From the NCBI GenBank assembly GCA_023460795.1, contig JAEWPC010000018.1:251784-315783 (forward strand): a stretch of 64,000 bases of DNA. The letters run 5' to 3'. The translations under genes and the position numbers were made by a program. Positions 51,981-60,829 of this stretch are shown piece after piece. Position 1 is the first letter of the stretch, and every line of letters starts with the position of its first letter. The stretch comes from Bacillota bacterium (GTDB lineage Bacteria > Bacillota > Bacilli > Paenibacillales > Paenibacillaceae). A model generated the notes under the pieces. The model searched no databases, had not been told where the DNA came from, and was given only the letters and a program-made list of their open reading frames with translations.

Positions 51981-52901
51981 TTAATGAATGTCTTTCTTCT
52001 TGAAGCGTCCGCCTTTGACATCATGAATGTTGCCTACGGCCAGGAAAGCGACCGGGTCAAGCTCGTTCACGATCGACTTCAGCTTAGCTTCCTCCAGACG
52101 AGTAATGACGCAGAAAATAACTTTCTTCTGATCTCCCGTATAGCCGCCCTCTCCATGCAAGAAGGTGACTCCCCTGCCGAGACGATCCACGATCGCGTCG
52201 CCGATCTCCCTGAAGTTATCGCTAATGATCCAACAGGATTTCGATTCGTTCAATCCTTCAATCGTCAGGTCGATGACTTTAAAAGCGATAAAATAGGCGA
52301 TCAAAGAATACATCGCGCGGTCCCATGAATAGACGAAGCCTGCGCTGCCGAGAATGAACACGTTTACGAACATAACGACTTCGCCCACAGAGAACGGCGT
52401 CTTCTTACTGAAGAGAATCGCGACGATTTCCGTACCGTCTAACGATCCGCCGGCGCGGATAACGATACCGGTGCCGGCACCGAGGAATATTCCTCCGAAT
52501 ATGGCGGCCAAGAAGATATCACCCGTAAAAGCCTGAACGGGATGCAACAGTGTCGTGGCGATTGATAGCACGATAACGCCTAGCAACGTCGATAAGGCAA
52601 ACGTCTTGCCGATCGTTCGATAACCGATAATAAGGAAGGGGAGGTTGAGCAACGTCAGGAAGATCCCGATCGGCACTCCGGATAGATGCGAGGACATAAT
52701 GGAAATACCCGTTATGCCTCCGTCAATGATTTGATTCGGAACGAGGAAAATCTCAAGGGCGACTCCAACCAAACAAGCGCCGAGGACGATGAAAAAGATT
52801 CTTCGCGCGAGTTCCAATCGGGTCATTTTGTGATGGCGGATTTGTTTCGGCTTTGTAGGCGGTCTTGGCGGTACAGGGAGTTTCTTGTTCTGTGCTGTCA
52901 T
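51981..52901 (-). CDS. YitT family membrane protein
   Basis: 306 residues (AAGGAGG 8 nt upstream of the ATG). A polar N-terminus is followed by about five membrane helices (about 30-200) with GIVIRAGGSLDGTEI, characteristic of the family. A C-terminal DUF2179 domain (about 215-300, GVTFLHGEGGYTG) completes it. The family is common in spore formers. Molecular function is not established. Confidence 0.88.
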   Translation of the reverse strand: MTAQNKKLPVPPRPPTKPKQIRHHKMTRLELARRIFFIVLGACLVGVALEIFLVPNQIIDGGITGISIMSSHLSGVPIGIFLTLLNLPFLIIGYRTIGKTFALSTLLGVIVLSIATTLLHPVQAFTGDIFLAAIFGGIFLGAGTGIVIRAGGSLDGTEIVAILFSKKTPFSVGEVVMFVNVFILGSAGFVYSWDRAMYSLIAYFIAFKVIDLTIEGLNESKSCWIISDNFREIGDAIVDRLGRGVTFLHGEGGYTGDQKKVIFCVITRLEEAKLKSIVNELDPVAFLAVGNIHDVKGGRFKKKDIH

Positions 52902-52979
52902 GCGTATGGCCTCCTTATAGTCAAATGAAAATTTCCATCATTTTATTATACCAATTGGCTTTTAGTCGACACAACAAGA

Positions 52980-53004
52980 AGACCCGGCGTAATGCGCCGA
53001 GTCT
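52980..53004 (-). terminator. Terminator of the small spore-protein genes
   Basis: AGACCCGGCG and CGCCGAGTCT pair with one mismatch; the minus-strand continuation is T-rich (TCTTGTTGT). Confidence 0.6.
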
Positions 53005-53018
53005 GTGAATGAATAGCG

Positions 53019-53174
53019 TTACCCTTGCGGGTTGCGATGGCTCACGTGGTTAGCGTTCTTCACTTTCTTGCTGCCGGATAACGGCGCGTTCGGAAAAGGG
53101 TTATCATCAATATCGTGGGCGTTGTTATTAGAGCCATCGGGTTGATTGACGGCTACCGATTTCGGCTTGCTCAT
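53019..53174 (-). CDS. sspP: Small acid-soluble spore protein P-like
   Basis: 51 residues; AAGGAGAC lies 9 nt before the ATG. The tail LSGSKKVKNANHVSH matches the LDGSKKVKNRNH segment of SspP. The rest is Asn/Asp/Pro-rich and polar. SspP is a minor protein of the spore core made late in the forespore. Placed 15 nt after a second small gene, probably one transcript. Confidence 0.75.
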   Translation of the reverse strand: MSKPKSVAVNQPDGSNNNAHDIDDNPFPNAPLSGSKKVKNANHVSHRNPQG

Positions 53175-53189
53175 GAGGATTATGTCTCC

Positions 53190-53366
53190 TTAGCTCTTCG
53201 GATTCGATTGCTCGACGGACCCGTCGTGGTTCAGCTCGGCTTGGTGCCTGTGATCGTTCCTTTGCTGCTGAATCTGTTGCGCATGGTGCGCGTTAACCGG
53301 GCGTTCTTCCAATTGCTCGACGACGTTGCTTAAATTTTTGTCCGGCATACCGTTCGCGTTAGACAA
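53190..53366 (-). CDS. Small hypothetical protein upstream of sspP
   Basis: 58 residues from a TTG at 53366 that has AGGAGGG 8-9 nt upstream; an ATG at 53348 is an alternative without a clear site. The protein is hydrophilic, with Gln/His/Asn-rich helices (HHAQQIQQQRNDHRHQ), no cysteine and no membrane segment. Its size, composition and position before sspP suggest a spore-associated protein, but I do not recognise a family. Confidence 0.6.
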   Translation of the reverse strand: MSNANGMPDKNLSNVVEQLEERPVNAHHAQQIQQQRNDHRHQAELNHDGSVEQSNPKS

Positions 53367-53380
53367 GCAGGGTACCCTCC

Positions 53381-53728
53381 TTAGCTATGGGTATAATGAT
53401 GCAGCGCTTGAGCGGTCTCGTGCAGATGCCGTCGGTAATCGGCGATTAATTGCTGCGGAATGTCCGCACGCTCGTCGATCGTCTGGCCGTCCTTCTCGAC
53501 ATCGACGACCTGGATGTCGATCTCGCGGCTATCGACGTATCGGACCGCAAAGTCGAATTCCATCATTTGATGGCCGGCAGTCTCGATATGGACTCTCAAT
53601 CCGCGCGGATTTGCGCCGTCGGCCGTCACTTGCGCCTTATCCCCGACCGTCAACCGCTCAGGAAGCGTACGCTGCCAAGCCTGAACCAGGTCCTCCTGCG
53701 GAACGTTCAGTTCGTCATTGCTTACCAT
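53381..53728 (-). CDS. Conserved hypothetical small protein
   Basis: 115 residues from the ATG at 53728 (GGAGGTG upstream). It looks like a soluble alpha/beta protein: a basic first half (ERLTVGDKAQVTADG) with beta strands, then an acidic middle (REIDIQVVDVEKDG) and a C-terminal helix. The gene starts the set of three small minus-strand genes. No function is assigned. Confidence 0.65.
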   Translation of the reverse strand: MVSNDELNVPQEDLVQAWQRTLPERLTVGDKAQVTADGANPRGLRVHIETAGHQMMEFDFAVRYVDSREIDIQVVDVEKDGQTIDERADIPQQLIADYRRHLHETAQALHHYTHS

Positions 53729-53763
53729 GATGAGCACCTCCACTCCGTTAGAGTGGCACAAAG

Positions 53764-53788
53764 AAACCGTTCCTATTCGGAACGGTCT
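53764..53788 (-). terminator. Terminator of the RCC1-repeat gene
   Basis: ACCGTTCC and GGAACGGT with loop TATTC; TTTCTTT follows on the minus strand. Confidence 0.75.
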
Positions 53789-53810
53789 AGGCGTAACGGA
53801 GTTGTTTGCC

Positions 53811-55928
53811 TTAATAATCGACTTCCAGAATTCGCTCTTTCGTCTTCGTCTCGTTGAACAGGATGATTAGCAGCTCTTTTCCGTCCACCGTGATATACTG
53901 CACGCCCGTGCTCTTGCCATAGGGGAGATCGTCGATACGCAATTCCCTGAATTTCTCGAGCAACGATTGCTTGAAGCTAGGGAGCGAGATTCCTCTCTCC
54001 TTCTCGATGATTTCGGCAATTAAGTCCAGCTTGAACTCGTCCTTGCCCGGCGTATAATTGATCGTTATATCGGTTGGGAGCGATACGTTCCGGCTATAGA
54101 CCGAGCCGTCTGTCCGCGGGAAGTAGTAATCCCAATTCGCGAGCTCTTTATCTTTAGCCGTATCGTATACGAAGTAATGTTCGCCGATGTCGCTCTTGCC
54201 CGCGAGGATACGGTAACCTTTGTAAAATAGATCCTTAAGCACCGCTGTATACGGAGTGTTCTTCACGTGCGCCTTGTATGCGTGCCAAAGGTAAGCATAC
54301 GCTTCCTCGCGGGAAATCATCTCGCCGGGCCGTAATCGGTCGGATTCACCCGCGAGCAATCCCGCTTGATCCAAGTATTGCAACGCAGCCGTAGCTTTGG
54401 CGCTCACTTCGTCGGCGTCCGCATAATTGTTGGTCCATTGCCGCGGTAGAGGATCCAGCTCGAGTCCGGACGCTTGAAGCACGCGGTAGATTCCGAGCAA
54501 GAAATCCTGTCTCGTGATCGGCTCATGAACGCCGAACTTGTTCTTGGATAACGGATCGATAAAGCCTGCTTGCAGCGCGATATTCGAGTAGTATTCTTTC
54601 TCTAAATCATCATAAGGAAGATCTTTCTGCTCCGGAAGGTGATCCCAGGATAACGCATCGTGCAACTGATAGAACAGCTTGGCCGCCAATCGTCTCGACG
54701 TGTCCGACTTATAGTAATGAAGGTCGATATCCGCAAGCAATTTATGCTGTTTCGCGAAGGTAACGTCCGCAGCGGCCCATGGGGCCGGTTCCGACTGTTG
54801 CGCTTCGATCAGAATTCCGTAAATATCGTTTGTTCCATTGAAGCGATCGGATCGATCCTCTAAAATCTGTCCCATCGTGATCTGACCGGCATAATTCTCG
54901 CCCCAGCCCCACAGCGAGCCGTCTTTTTTCTGCAGCATCACATGCCCCGTAGAGGGCGACGCATGCTTGGCGATCATGCTCCAATCTCGATCCGTGCCTA
55001 ATTGACGCGGCTTATTCTCGTAGTCCCATCCCCACGCCCAAAGCGTTCCATCCTTCTTAATCGCAAGGTTGCTGTACCCGGTTGCGGATACCGCGACCCA
55101 ATCGTTATCCTTGCCGATTCGAATCGGTTTAAGCACGTTCTTGTCCGTGCCTATGCCGAGCAATCCCATGCTATTGTATCCCCAGCCCCACAACGAACCG
55201 TCTGGCTTCAATGCCAGAACATGCTCGGCTCCCGCCGAAATCGACTTCCAGTTTTCTTTGCCGGTTTTCACCGGAGTCGTCTGGTATTTCGTTGACTTCC
55301 CGTTGCCTAGACTTCCCGCTATGCCTGAACCCCAAGCATACGTCGATCCATCCTTTTTAATGCCGATCGTGAATGTCCTGCCGGTAATGACTCGAACCCA
55401 GTTCTTGTCTTTTCCGATCTGCACCGGCTTGTACCTATCCTTGAGGTCGCCCGTTCCGAGCTGACCATCGGAGTTGTATCCCCAGCTCCAGAGCGTACCG
55501 TCGCTCGCAATCGCGACGCTGTGGGCGAAATTGTTCGATACGGTTTTCCATTTTTTGTTTTTGCCGATCTGGACCGGTTTTTGAACGGTTGTAGTCGTAC
55601 CGTTGCCTACTTGGCCGACTCCGTTAAATCCCCAGCCCCACATCGTTCCGTCTTTCTTAATGGCTGCTATGAACTCATATCCTGCGCTGAATTCCGCCCA
55701 TTCCTTTGCTTTGCCGATCACGGGAAGGTAAGTCTTATCGTTCATTCCTTCCATGTATCCCCACACAGATAACGTGCCGTCTTTGGTCAATGCCGCCGTG
55801 AAAAGACGACCTACATCGACTCGTTGATACTCGGTTGACTGAGGCGCCGCGTGAACGTCATGCCAACCACCCCATGCGGAACTAGCAATAATAATAGACA
55901 TTAGCACATATAAGATCTTTCGAATCAT
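53811..55928 (-). CDS. Secreted RCC1-repeat protein with SLH-like C-terminal region
   Basis: 705 residues from the ATG at 55928 (GGGAGGAGA upstream); the longer reading to 56024 has no ribosome site. A signal peptide (to about 27) is followed by seven or so RCC1 repeats of about 45-50 residues (about 35-380), each with a version of KDGTLWxWGxNxxGQLG. These probably form a beta propeller. Residues about 390-590 hold degenerate SLH-like segments (RLRPGEMISREEAYAYLWHAY), and the last 100 residues are unassigned. It is likely a wall-bound protein with a propeller for binding. Function is unknown. Confidence 0.8.
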   Translation of the reverse strand: MIRKILYVLMSIIIASSAWGGWHDVHAAPQSTEYQRVDVGRLFTAALTKDGTLSVWGYMEGMNDKTYLPVIGKAKEWAEFSAGYEFIAAIKKDGTMWGWGFNGVGQVGNGTTTTVQKPVQIGKNKKWKTVSNNFAHSVAIASDGTLWSWGYNSDGQLGTGDLKDRYKPVQIGKDKNWVRVITGRTFTIGIKKDGSTYAWGSGIAGSLGNGKSTKYQTTPVKTGKENWKSISAGAEHVLALKPDGSLWGWGYNSMGLLGIGTDKNVLKPIRIGKDNDWVAVSATGYSNLAIKKDGTLWAWGWDYENKPRQLGTDRDWSMIAKHASPSTGHVMLQKKDGSLWGWGENYAGQITMGQILEDRSDRFNGTNDIYGILIEAQQSEPAPWAAADVTFAKQHKLLADIDLHYYKSDTSRRLAAKLFYQLHDALSWDHLPEQKDLPYDDLEKEYYSNIALQAGFIDPLSKNKFGVHEPITRQDFLLGIYRVLQASGLELDPLPRQWTNNYADADEVSAKATAALQYLDQAGLLAGESDRLRPGEMISREEAYAYLWHAYKAHVKNTPYTAVLKDLFYKGYRILAGKSDIGEHYFVYDTAKDKELANWDYYFPRTDGSVYSRNVSLPTDITINYTPGKDEFKLDLIAEIIEKERGISLPSFKQSLLEKFRELRIDDLPYGKSTGVQYITVDGKELLIILFNETKTKERILEVDY

Positions 55929-56012
55929 TTCGACATCTCCTCCCAAACGATCAATCAATAATATCACATATTGGATGATTGTGGGATATTTGTAAGGTGA
56001 ATATTCCCACTT

Positions 56013-56085
56013 CGCCATAAACAAAAAACCGATTCCTCTCGGAATCGGCCTAGTTTTTTGTTTATGGCGGAGAGAGTGGGATTCG
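56013..56085. repeat. 73-bp direct repeat, left copy
   Basis: Identical to 56197-56269, with a period of 184 bp. It contains the terminator hairpin (CCATAAACAAAAAAC / GTTTTTTGTTTATGG around CCGATTCC/GGAATCGG) and 21 nt of the tRNA-Ser 3' end, including the CCA complement. Confidence 0.9.
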
Positions 56086-56196
56086 CTCCGTCGCTGCGTG
56101 TCCGTATTACTTCCACGCTATTGCGACTATCACGCCGGGACCTACGACAATGCCCCCCCGGGCATTGTCGCTTAACGGTCCGTTCGAATCCCACAA
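56086..56196. other. 111-bp segment between the two 73-bp repeats
   Basis: No gene is seen. The segment is bounded by a 10-bp inverted repeat, GTGGGATTCG (56076-56085) and CGAATCCCAC (56185-56194), both being the T-arm sequence of the tRNA. A perfect hairpin GACAATGCCC/GGGCATTGTC lies at about 56146-56169. It may be a remnant of an inserted element. Confidence 0.6.
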
Positions 56197-56269
56197 CGCC
56201 ATAAACAAAAAACCGATTCCTCTCGGAATCGGCCTAGTTTTTTGTTTATGGCGGAGAGAGTGGGATTCG
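56197..56269 (-). terminator. Terminator of tRNA-Ser, right copy of the 73-bp repeat
   Basis: Same sequence as 56013-56085. The hairpin followed by TTTTTTG on the minus strand ends the tRNA-Ser transcript. The left copy offers a second, tandem terminator. Confidence 0.8.
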
Positions 56270-56337
56270 AACCCACGTGGGCTTGCACCCTAACGGTTTT
56301 CAAGACCGCCCCGTTATGACCGCTTCGGTATCTCTCC
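56249..56337 (-). tRNA. tRNA-Ser (anticodon UGA)
   Basis: 89 nt with the long variable arm typical of tRNA-Ser. Acceptor arms GGAGAGA and TCTCTCC, discriminator G, encoded CCA, anticodon loop CTTGAAA, T loop TTCGAAT. Located downstream of serS, as in Bacillus. Confidence 0.95.
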
Positions 56338-56390
56338 ATAGGTGGCAGCGCTGTGCTGCCACGTAATCATATCATAAGCTATATTCGCGT

Positions 56391-57677
56391 TCAACCCTTG
56401 CGGGGGCTTATGCAATCAATTCCACCCATGTACGGACGCAGGGCTTCAGGGATGACGACGGAGCCGTCTACTTGCTGATAGTTCTCGAGAATGGCGGCGA
56501 CCGTACGGCCTAGCGCTAAGCCGGAACCGTTCAGCGTATGCACGAATTCAGGCTTCGCGCCGCTCTCCGGACGATAGCGAATCGCCGCGCGGCGGGCTTG
56601 GAAATCCTCGAAGTTCGTGCAAGACGAAATCTCGCGGTAAGTTCCGGCGCTCGGGATCCATACTTCGATATCGTACGTCTTCGCGGAGCCGAATCCCATA
56701 TCTCCCGTGCAAAGCGCAAGCACGCGGTATGGCAAACCGAGAAGCTGCAGCACGCGCTCCGCGTGGCCCGTAAGCTGCTCGAGCACCTCGTAAGATTGAT
56801 CCGGGGTAACGAGCTGAACGAGCTCGACTTTGTTGAACTGATGCTGGCGGATGAGCCCGCGCGTATCGCGCCCGGCCGCGCCGGCTTCGGAACGGAAGCA
56901 ACCGCTGAAGGCGACGAACCGCTTCGGCAGCGATTCCGCCGACAGGATCTCGTCGCGGTGGATGTTCGTTACCGGAACTTCGGCCGTCGGGATCAGGAAA
57001 TAATCCGTTCCTTCAAGCTTGAACAAGTCCTCCGCGAACTTCGGCAGCTGGCCTGTCCCAACAAGGCTGTCGCGATTGACGATGTAAGGCGGCAGCACTT
57101 CCTCGTATCCATGCTGGTCCGAATGAAGGTCCATCATGAAGTTAATGAGAGCACGCTCCAGGCGCGCACCCAACCCTTTGTAGAAAACAAACCGCGAACC
57201 CGTGACTTTCCCCGCAGCCTCGAAATCGAGGATGCCGAGGTCGCTGCCGAGGTCATAGTGCGCCTTCGGATCGAATTCGAACGAACGCGGCTCGCCGAAC
57301 TTGCGAATCTCAACGTTGTCTTCTTCGGAAGCGCCTACCGGCACGCTTTCATGCGGCACGTTCGGAATCGCTAGCAAGAGCGCGTCCAATGCGACGTCGA
57401 TCTCGCGAATTTCCTCATCGAGCTGCTTGATCCGGTCGCCGACTTCCTTCATCTCTGCGATCAGCTCGTCGGCGTTGCCGCCGCTCTTCTTGATCTTCGC
57501 GACTTCTTGAGAAACGACGTTGCGGCGATTCTTGAGGTTGTCGCTTTCAGTCAACTTCTCCCGGCGGCTGCTGTCGAGCTTAGGAAACTCGGCGATCAGC
57601 TCTACGGAAGCTTGACGGCTCTCAAGGGCTTGGGCAACTTTATCGTAGTTATTACGCAGCAGTCTAATATCCAACAT
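56391..57677 (-). CDS. serS: Seryl-tRNA synthetase
   Basis: 428 residues, usual length. An N-terminal antiparallel coiled coil (about 30-105) grips the long arm of tRNA-Ser. The class II catalytic domain shows TAEVPVTN (motif near 230), FRSEAGAAGRDTRGLIRQHQF (motif 2) and GSGLALGRTVAAILEN (motif 3). It charges tRNA-Ser and tRNA-Sec types with serine. It starts 6 nt after pdxT with no T-box leader between. Confidence 0.97.
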   Translation of the reverse strand: MLDIRLLRNNYDKVAQALESRQASVELIAEFPKLDSSRREKLTESDNLKNRRNVVSQEVAKIKKSGGNADELIAEMKEVGDRIKQLDEEIREIDVALDALLLAIPNVPHESVPVGASEEDNVEIRKFGEPRSFEFDPKAHYDLGSDLGILDFEAAGKVTGSRFVFYKGLGARLERALINFMMDLHSDQHGYEEVLPPYIVNRDSLVGTGQLPKFAEDLFKLEGTDYFLIPTAEVPVTNIHRDEILSAESLPKRFVAFSGCFRSEAGAAGRDTRGLIRQHQFNKVELVQLVTPDQSYEVLEQLTGHAERVLQLLGLPYRVLALCTGDMGFGSAKTYDIEVWIPSAGTYREISSCTNFEDFQARRAAIRYRPESGAKPEFVHTLNGSGLALGRTVAAILENYQQVDGSVVIPEALRPYMGGIDCISPRKG

Positions 57678-57683
57678 GGAACG

Positions 57684-58268
57684 TTAACCCCTTTCGCCCG
57701 CCGCTTGACGAGCCATCTCGATGAAATACGAATGCAGACGGTAATCATCCGTCAATTCGGGATGATAGGACGATGCGAGCAGGTTGCCCTGCCGCGCCGT
57801 AACGATCTCTCCCTGATAGGTAGAGAGCACGTCGACGTTCTCTCCGACTTCCTTAATCAGCGGCGCGCGGATGAACACGGCGCGAAGCGGCGTCTCAATT
57901 CCTTTGACGTCCAGATCGGTCTCGAAGCTCTCCCGTTGTCTGCCGAAAGCGTTGCGAGCGACCGTCATGTTCATCAGTTGGAGATGCGGCTCTTCCGCTC
58001 CCTCTAACCGCTCTGCCAATACGATCAAGCCGGCGCACGTCCCGAATACCGGCTTCCCGGACTTCGAGAAACTCTGAATCGCTTCAATGAAGTCATACTT
58101 GCGCATAAGCTTGCCGATCGTCGTGCTCTCGCCGCCCGGGATAATCAATCCGTCGATATCCGCCAGCTGCTCCGTTCTCTTGATGGCAACCCCTTCGCCG
58201 CCGGCTAATTCAATGCTGCGAATATGCTCGGCGACTGCTCCTTGCAGCGCCAATACGCCGATTCTCAT
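57684..58268 (-). CDS. pdxT: Pyridoxal 5'-phosphate synthase glutaminase subunit PdxT
   Basis: 194 residues with a class I glutaminase triad: Cys78 (GTCAGL), His169 and Glu171 (YHPEL). PIPGGEST-like IIPGGESTT lies at 42-50. It hydrolyses glutamine and passes ammonia to PdxS for vitamin B6 synthesis. Coded between pdxS and serS. Confidence 0.97.
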   Translation of the reverse strand: MRIGVLALQGAVAEHIRSIELAGGEGVAIKRTEQLADIDGLIIPGGESTTIGKLMRKYDFIEAIQSFSKSGKPVFGTCAGLIVLAERLEGAEEPHLQLMNMTVARNAFGRQRESFETDLDVKGIETPLRAVFIRAPLIKEVGENVDVLSTYQGEIVTARQGNLLASSYHPELTDDYRLHSYFIEMARQAAGERG

Positions 58269-58295
58269 CCTGAATTCCTTCTCCTTAATCTCAAA

Positions 58296-58334
58296 CGGCT
58301 TCCTTCGGTCCGTTACGGTACCGAGTGGAAGCCG
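58296..58334 (-). other. Intercistronic hairpin between pdxS and pdxT
   Basis: CGGCTTCC and GGAAGCCG form an 8-bp stem, with inner TCGGT/ACCGA pairing. No T-tract follows; it may tune the pdxS to pdxT ratio. Confidence 0.45.
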
Positions 58335-58361
58335 CTCGATGGTATTCGTGTTGCGGACGGC

Positions 58362-59243
<882 letters not shown>

Positions 59244-59275
59244 GTTTCCATGCCTCCCAAAGATTCTAACCATTA

Positions 59276-59304
59276 ATTTTACATGAACCTTGTGTTAAAT
59301 ACAA
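59276..59304 (-). promoter_or_regulatory. Promoter of pdxS-pdxT-serS
   Basis: TTGTAT, 17 nt, TAAAAT on the minus strand, 33 nt before the pdxS start. Confidence 0.6.
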
Positions 59305-59326
59305 CCATTTTACTCGGAATGTCGCG

Positions 59327-60691
59327 TTAGAACAGGTTCACGATACCGTTGAACAAGCTTCTGAAGAAATCTCCGATCGCGCGGAACAGCGACTGCCACC
59401 AGCTGGCTTTGCCGACGTCTTCGGAGGCGATCAGATCAATCGTCGCCGTCTTCTCCTCGTTTGTAGATGGGTCTGTGTATTTATAAGTCGCGGTACCGAC
59501 TTTATCTCCGGTCTTGATCGGAGCGACTAGAGGATCTTGGGCGCTCTTCGCTTCCACAAGCTCGGGCACCGTCTTCGAATTTTTCGGTACGAGCAGCGTC
59601 AAGTCCGTTGCCGTAACGACGGCAACCTTCTTGGACTTACCCTTCTTCACTTTAAGCGTCTCATATTCAGGAATGACAGCCTTAGCTTCCAGCAACGTTT
59701 GCTTCTCGAATCCGTTAAAGCCGTAGTCGAACAGCTTAGCCGTCTCGATGAAGCGGTAGCCTTGATTCGTTGTTCCAGGTACGCCCATGACAACCGATAT
59801 GAGGCGCGTTCCGTTAATGAGCGAAGTACCTACGAAACATTTGCCCGCGGAGTCGGTATTACCGGTTTTGAGTCCGTCGACGCCGGTGTACGCGAACTTC
59901 TTAAAGTTAGCATTCGCTTTATTGGATTCGAGCATCCAGTTCCAGTTGATCATCGGATCTTTGTCGCGCTCGCGGAACTTGAGGCTAGGAATCTTGGCCG
60001 TGTCTAGAATCTCGGGGAATTCCTTGATGATCGTATAGGCCAGAGTCGCCGTATCGCGCGCCGACATCATCGTCTCGCCGCTCGCGGGACGGTAGGCTTC
60101 CGGCATCATGTACAGCTCCAAGCCCGTCGCGTTCACGTAATGCGTGTTCGTCATGCCGAGCTGCTGGGCCGTCTCGTTCATCAGCTCGACGAAATTCGCT
60201 TCGGAGCCCGAGATCGTCTCTGCCAGTTGAACCGCGGCATCGTTAGCCGAGAAAATCGCCATCGCCTGATAAAGCTGTCTTACCGTATGCTTATCGCCCG
60301 TGTTAAGCAGAATGATGCTGCCTCTGCGGTCTTGCTTGGCAGCATTGTCCGTCACGACGATTTCTTGATCCCAAGAGAGCTTGCCTTCTTTGACGGCTTT
60401 ATTGACCAGATATTCCGTCATGACCTTAGCCATGCTCGCCGGCGGTCTGGATTCGTCCGCATTGTATTGATACAACACCTGTCCGGTCGAAGCGTCAATC
60501 AGGATGGCGGCCTTGGCTCTAAGCTGCACCGCTCCGGTGGTCAACGTATTGTCCGCCTCGTCCGCCGCGAAAGCGATCGAAGCGCCTGCGCTTAATACAT
60601 ATAAAAGCAAGAAAGAGGAAAGCACGCTAAATATCGCGAACCGTTTCGACATTCGTTTCATTATTCCTGACAATTGATGATGGCGATTCAA
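59327..60691 (-). CDS. dacA: D-alanyl-D-alanine carboxypeptidase (PBP5 type) DacA
   Basis: 454 residues from a TTG at 60691 with AAGGAGA 7-8 nt upstream. A signal peptide is followed by the serine-peptidase domain with ASMAK (nucleophile and SxxK), SAN and KTG motifs, then the PBP5 C-terminal beta domain. The last residues (WWQSLFRAIGDFFRSLF) form an amphipathic anchor. It trims the terminal D-Ala of peptidoglycan and limits cross-linking. Confidence 0.95.
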   Translation of the reverse strand: MNRHHQLSGIMKRMSKRFAIFSVLSSFLLLYVLSAGASIAFAADEADNTLTTGAVQLRAKAAILIDASTGQVLYQYNADESRPPASMAKVMTEYLVNKAVKEGKLSWDQEIVVTDNAAKQDRRGSIILLNTGDKHTVRQLYQAMAIFSANDAAVQLAETISGSEANFVELMNETAQQLGMTNTHYVNATGLELYMMPEAYRPASGETMMSARDTATLAYTIIKEFPEILDTAKIPSLKFRERDKDPMINWNWMLESNKANANFKKFAYTGVDGLKTGNTDSAGKCFVGTSLINGTRLISVVMGVPGTTNQGYRFIETAKLFDYGFNGFEKQTLLEAKAVIPEYETLKVKKGKSKKVAVVTATDLTLLVPKNSKTVPELVEAKSAQDPLVAPIKTGDKVGTATYKYTDPSTNEEKTATIDLIASEDVGKASWWQSLFRAIGDFFRSLFNGIVNLF

Positions 60692-60767
60692 CGCATTCTC
60701 TCCTTTTTCGATCCAAATTTCGCATTTCATGCAGCCTTTATTGTAACACAGTTTTTCAATAAGGAAA

Positions 60768-60802
60768 AAGCCGCAGGTCCCGGTTTTACCCGGCTGCGGC
60801 TT
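60768..60802 (-). terminator. Terminator of guaB
   Basis: AAGCCGCAG and CTGCGGCTT with inner CCGG stem; TTTT follows on the minus strand. Confidence 0.8.
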
Positions 60803-60829
60803 CCAATTAATGCCTTGCAAACCCATGTC

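Noticed and set aside
57678..57683. T-box leader for serS
   Set aside because: Only 6 nt separate pdxT from serS, too little for any leader RNA.
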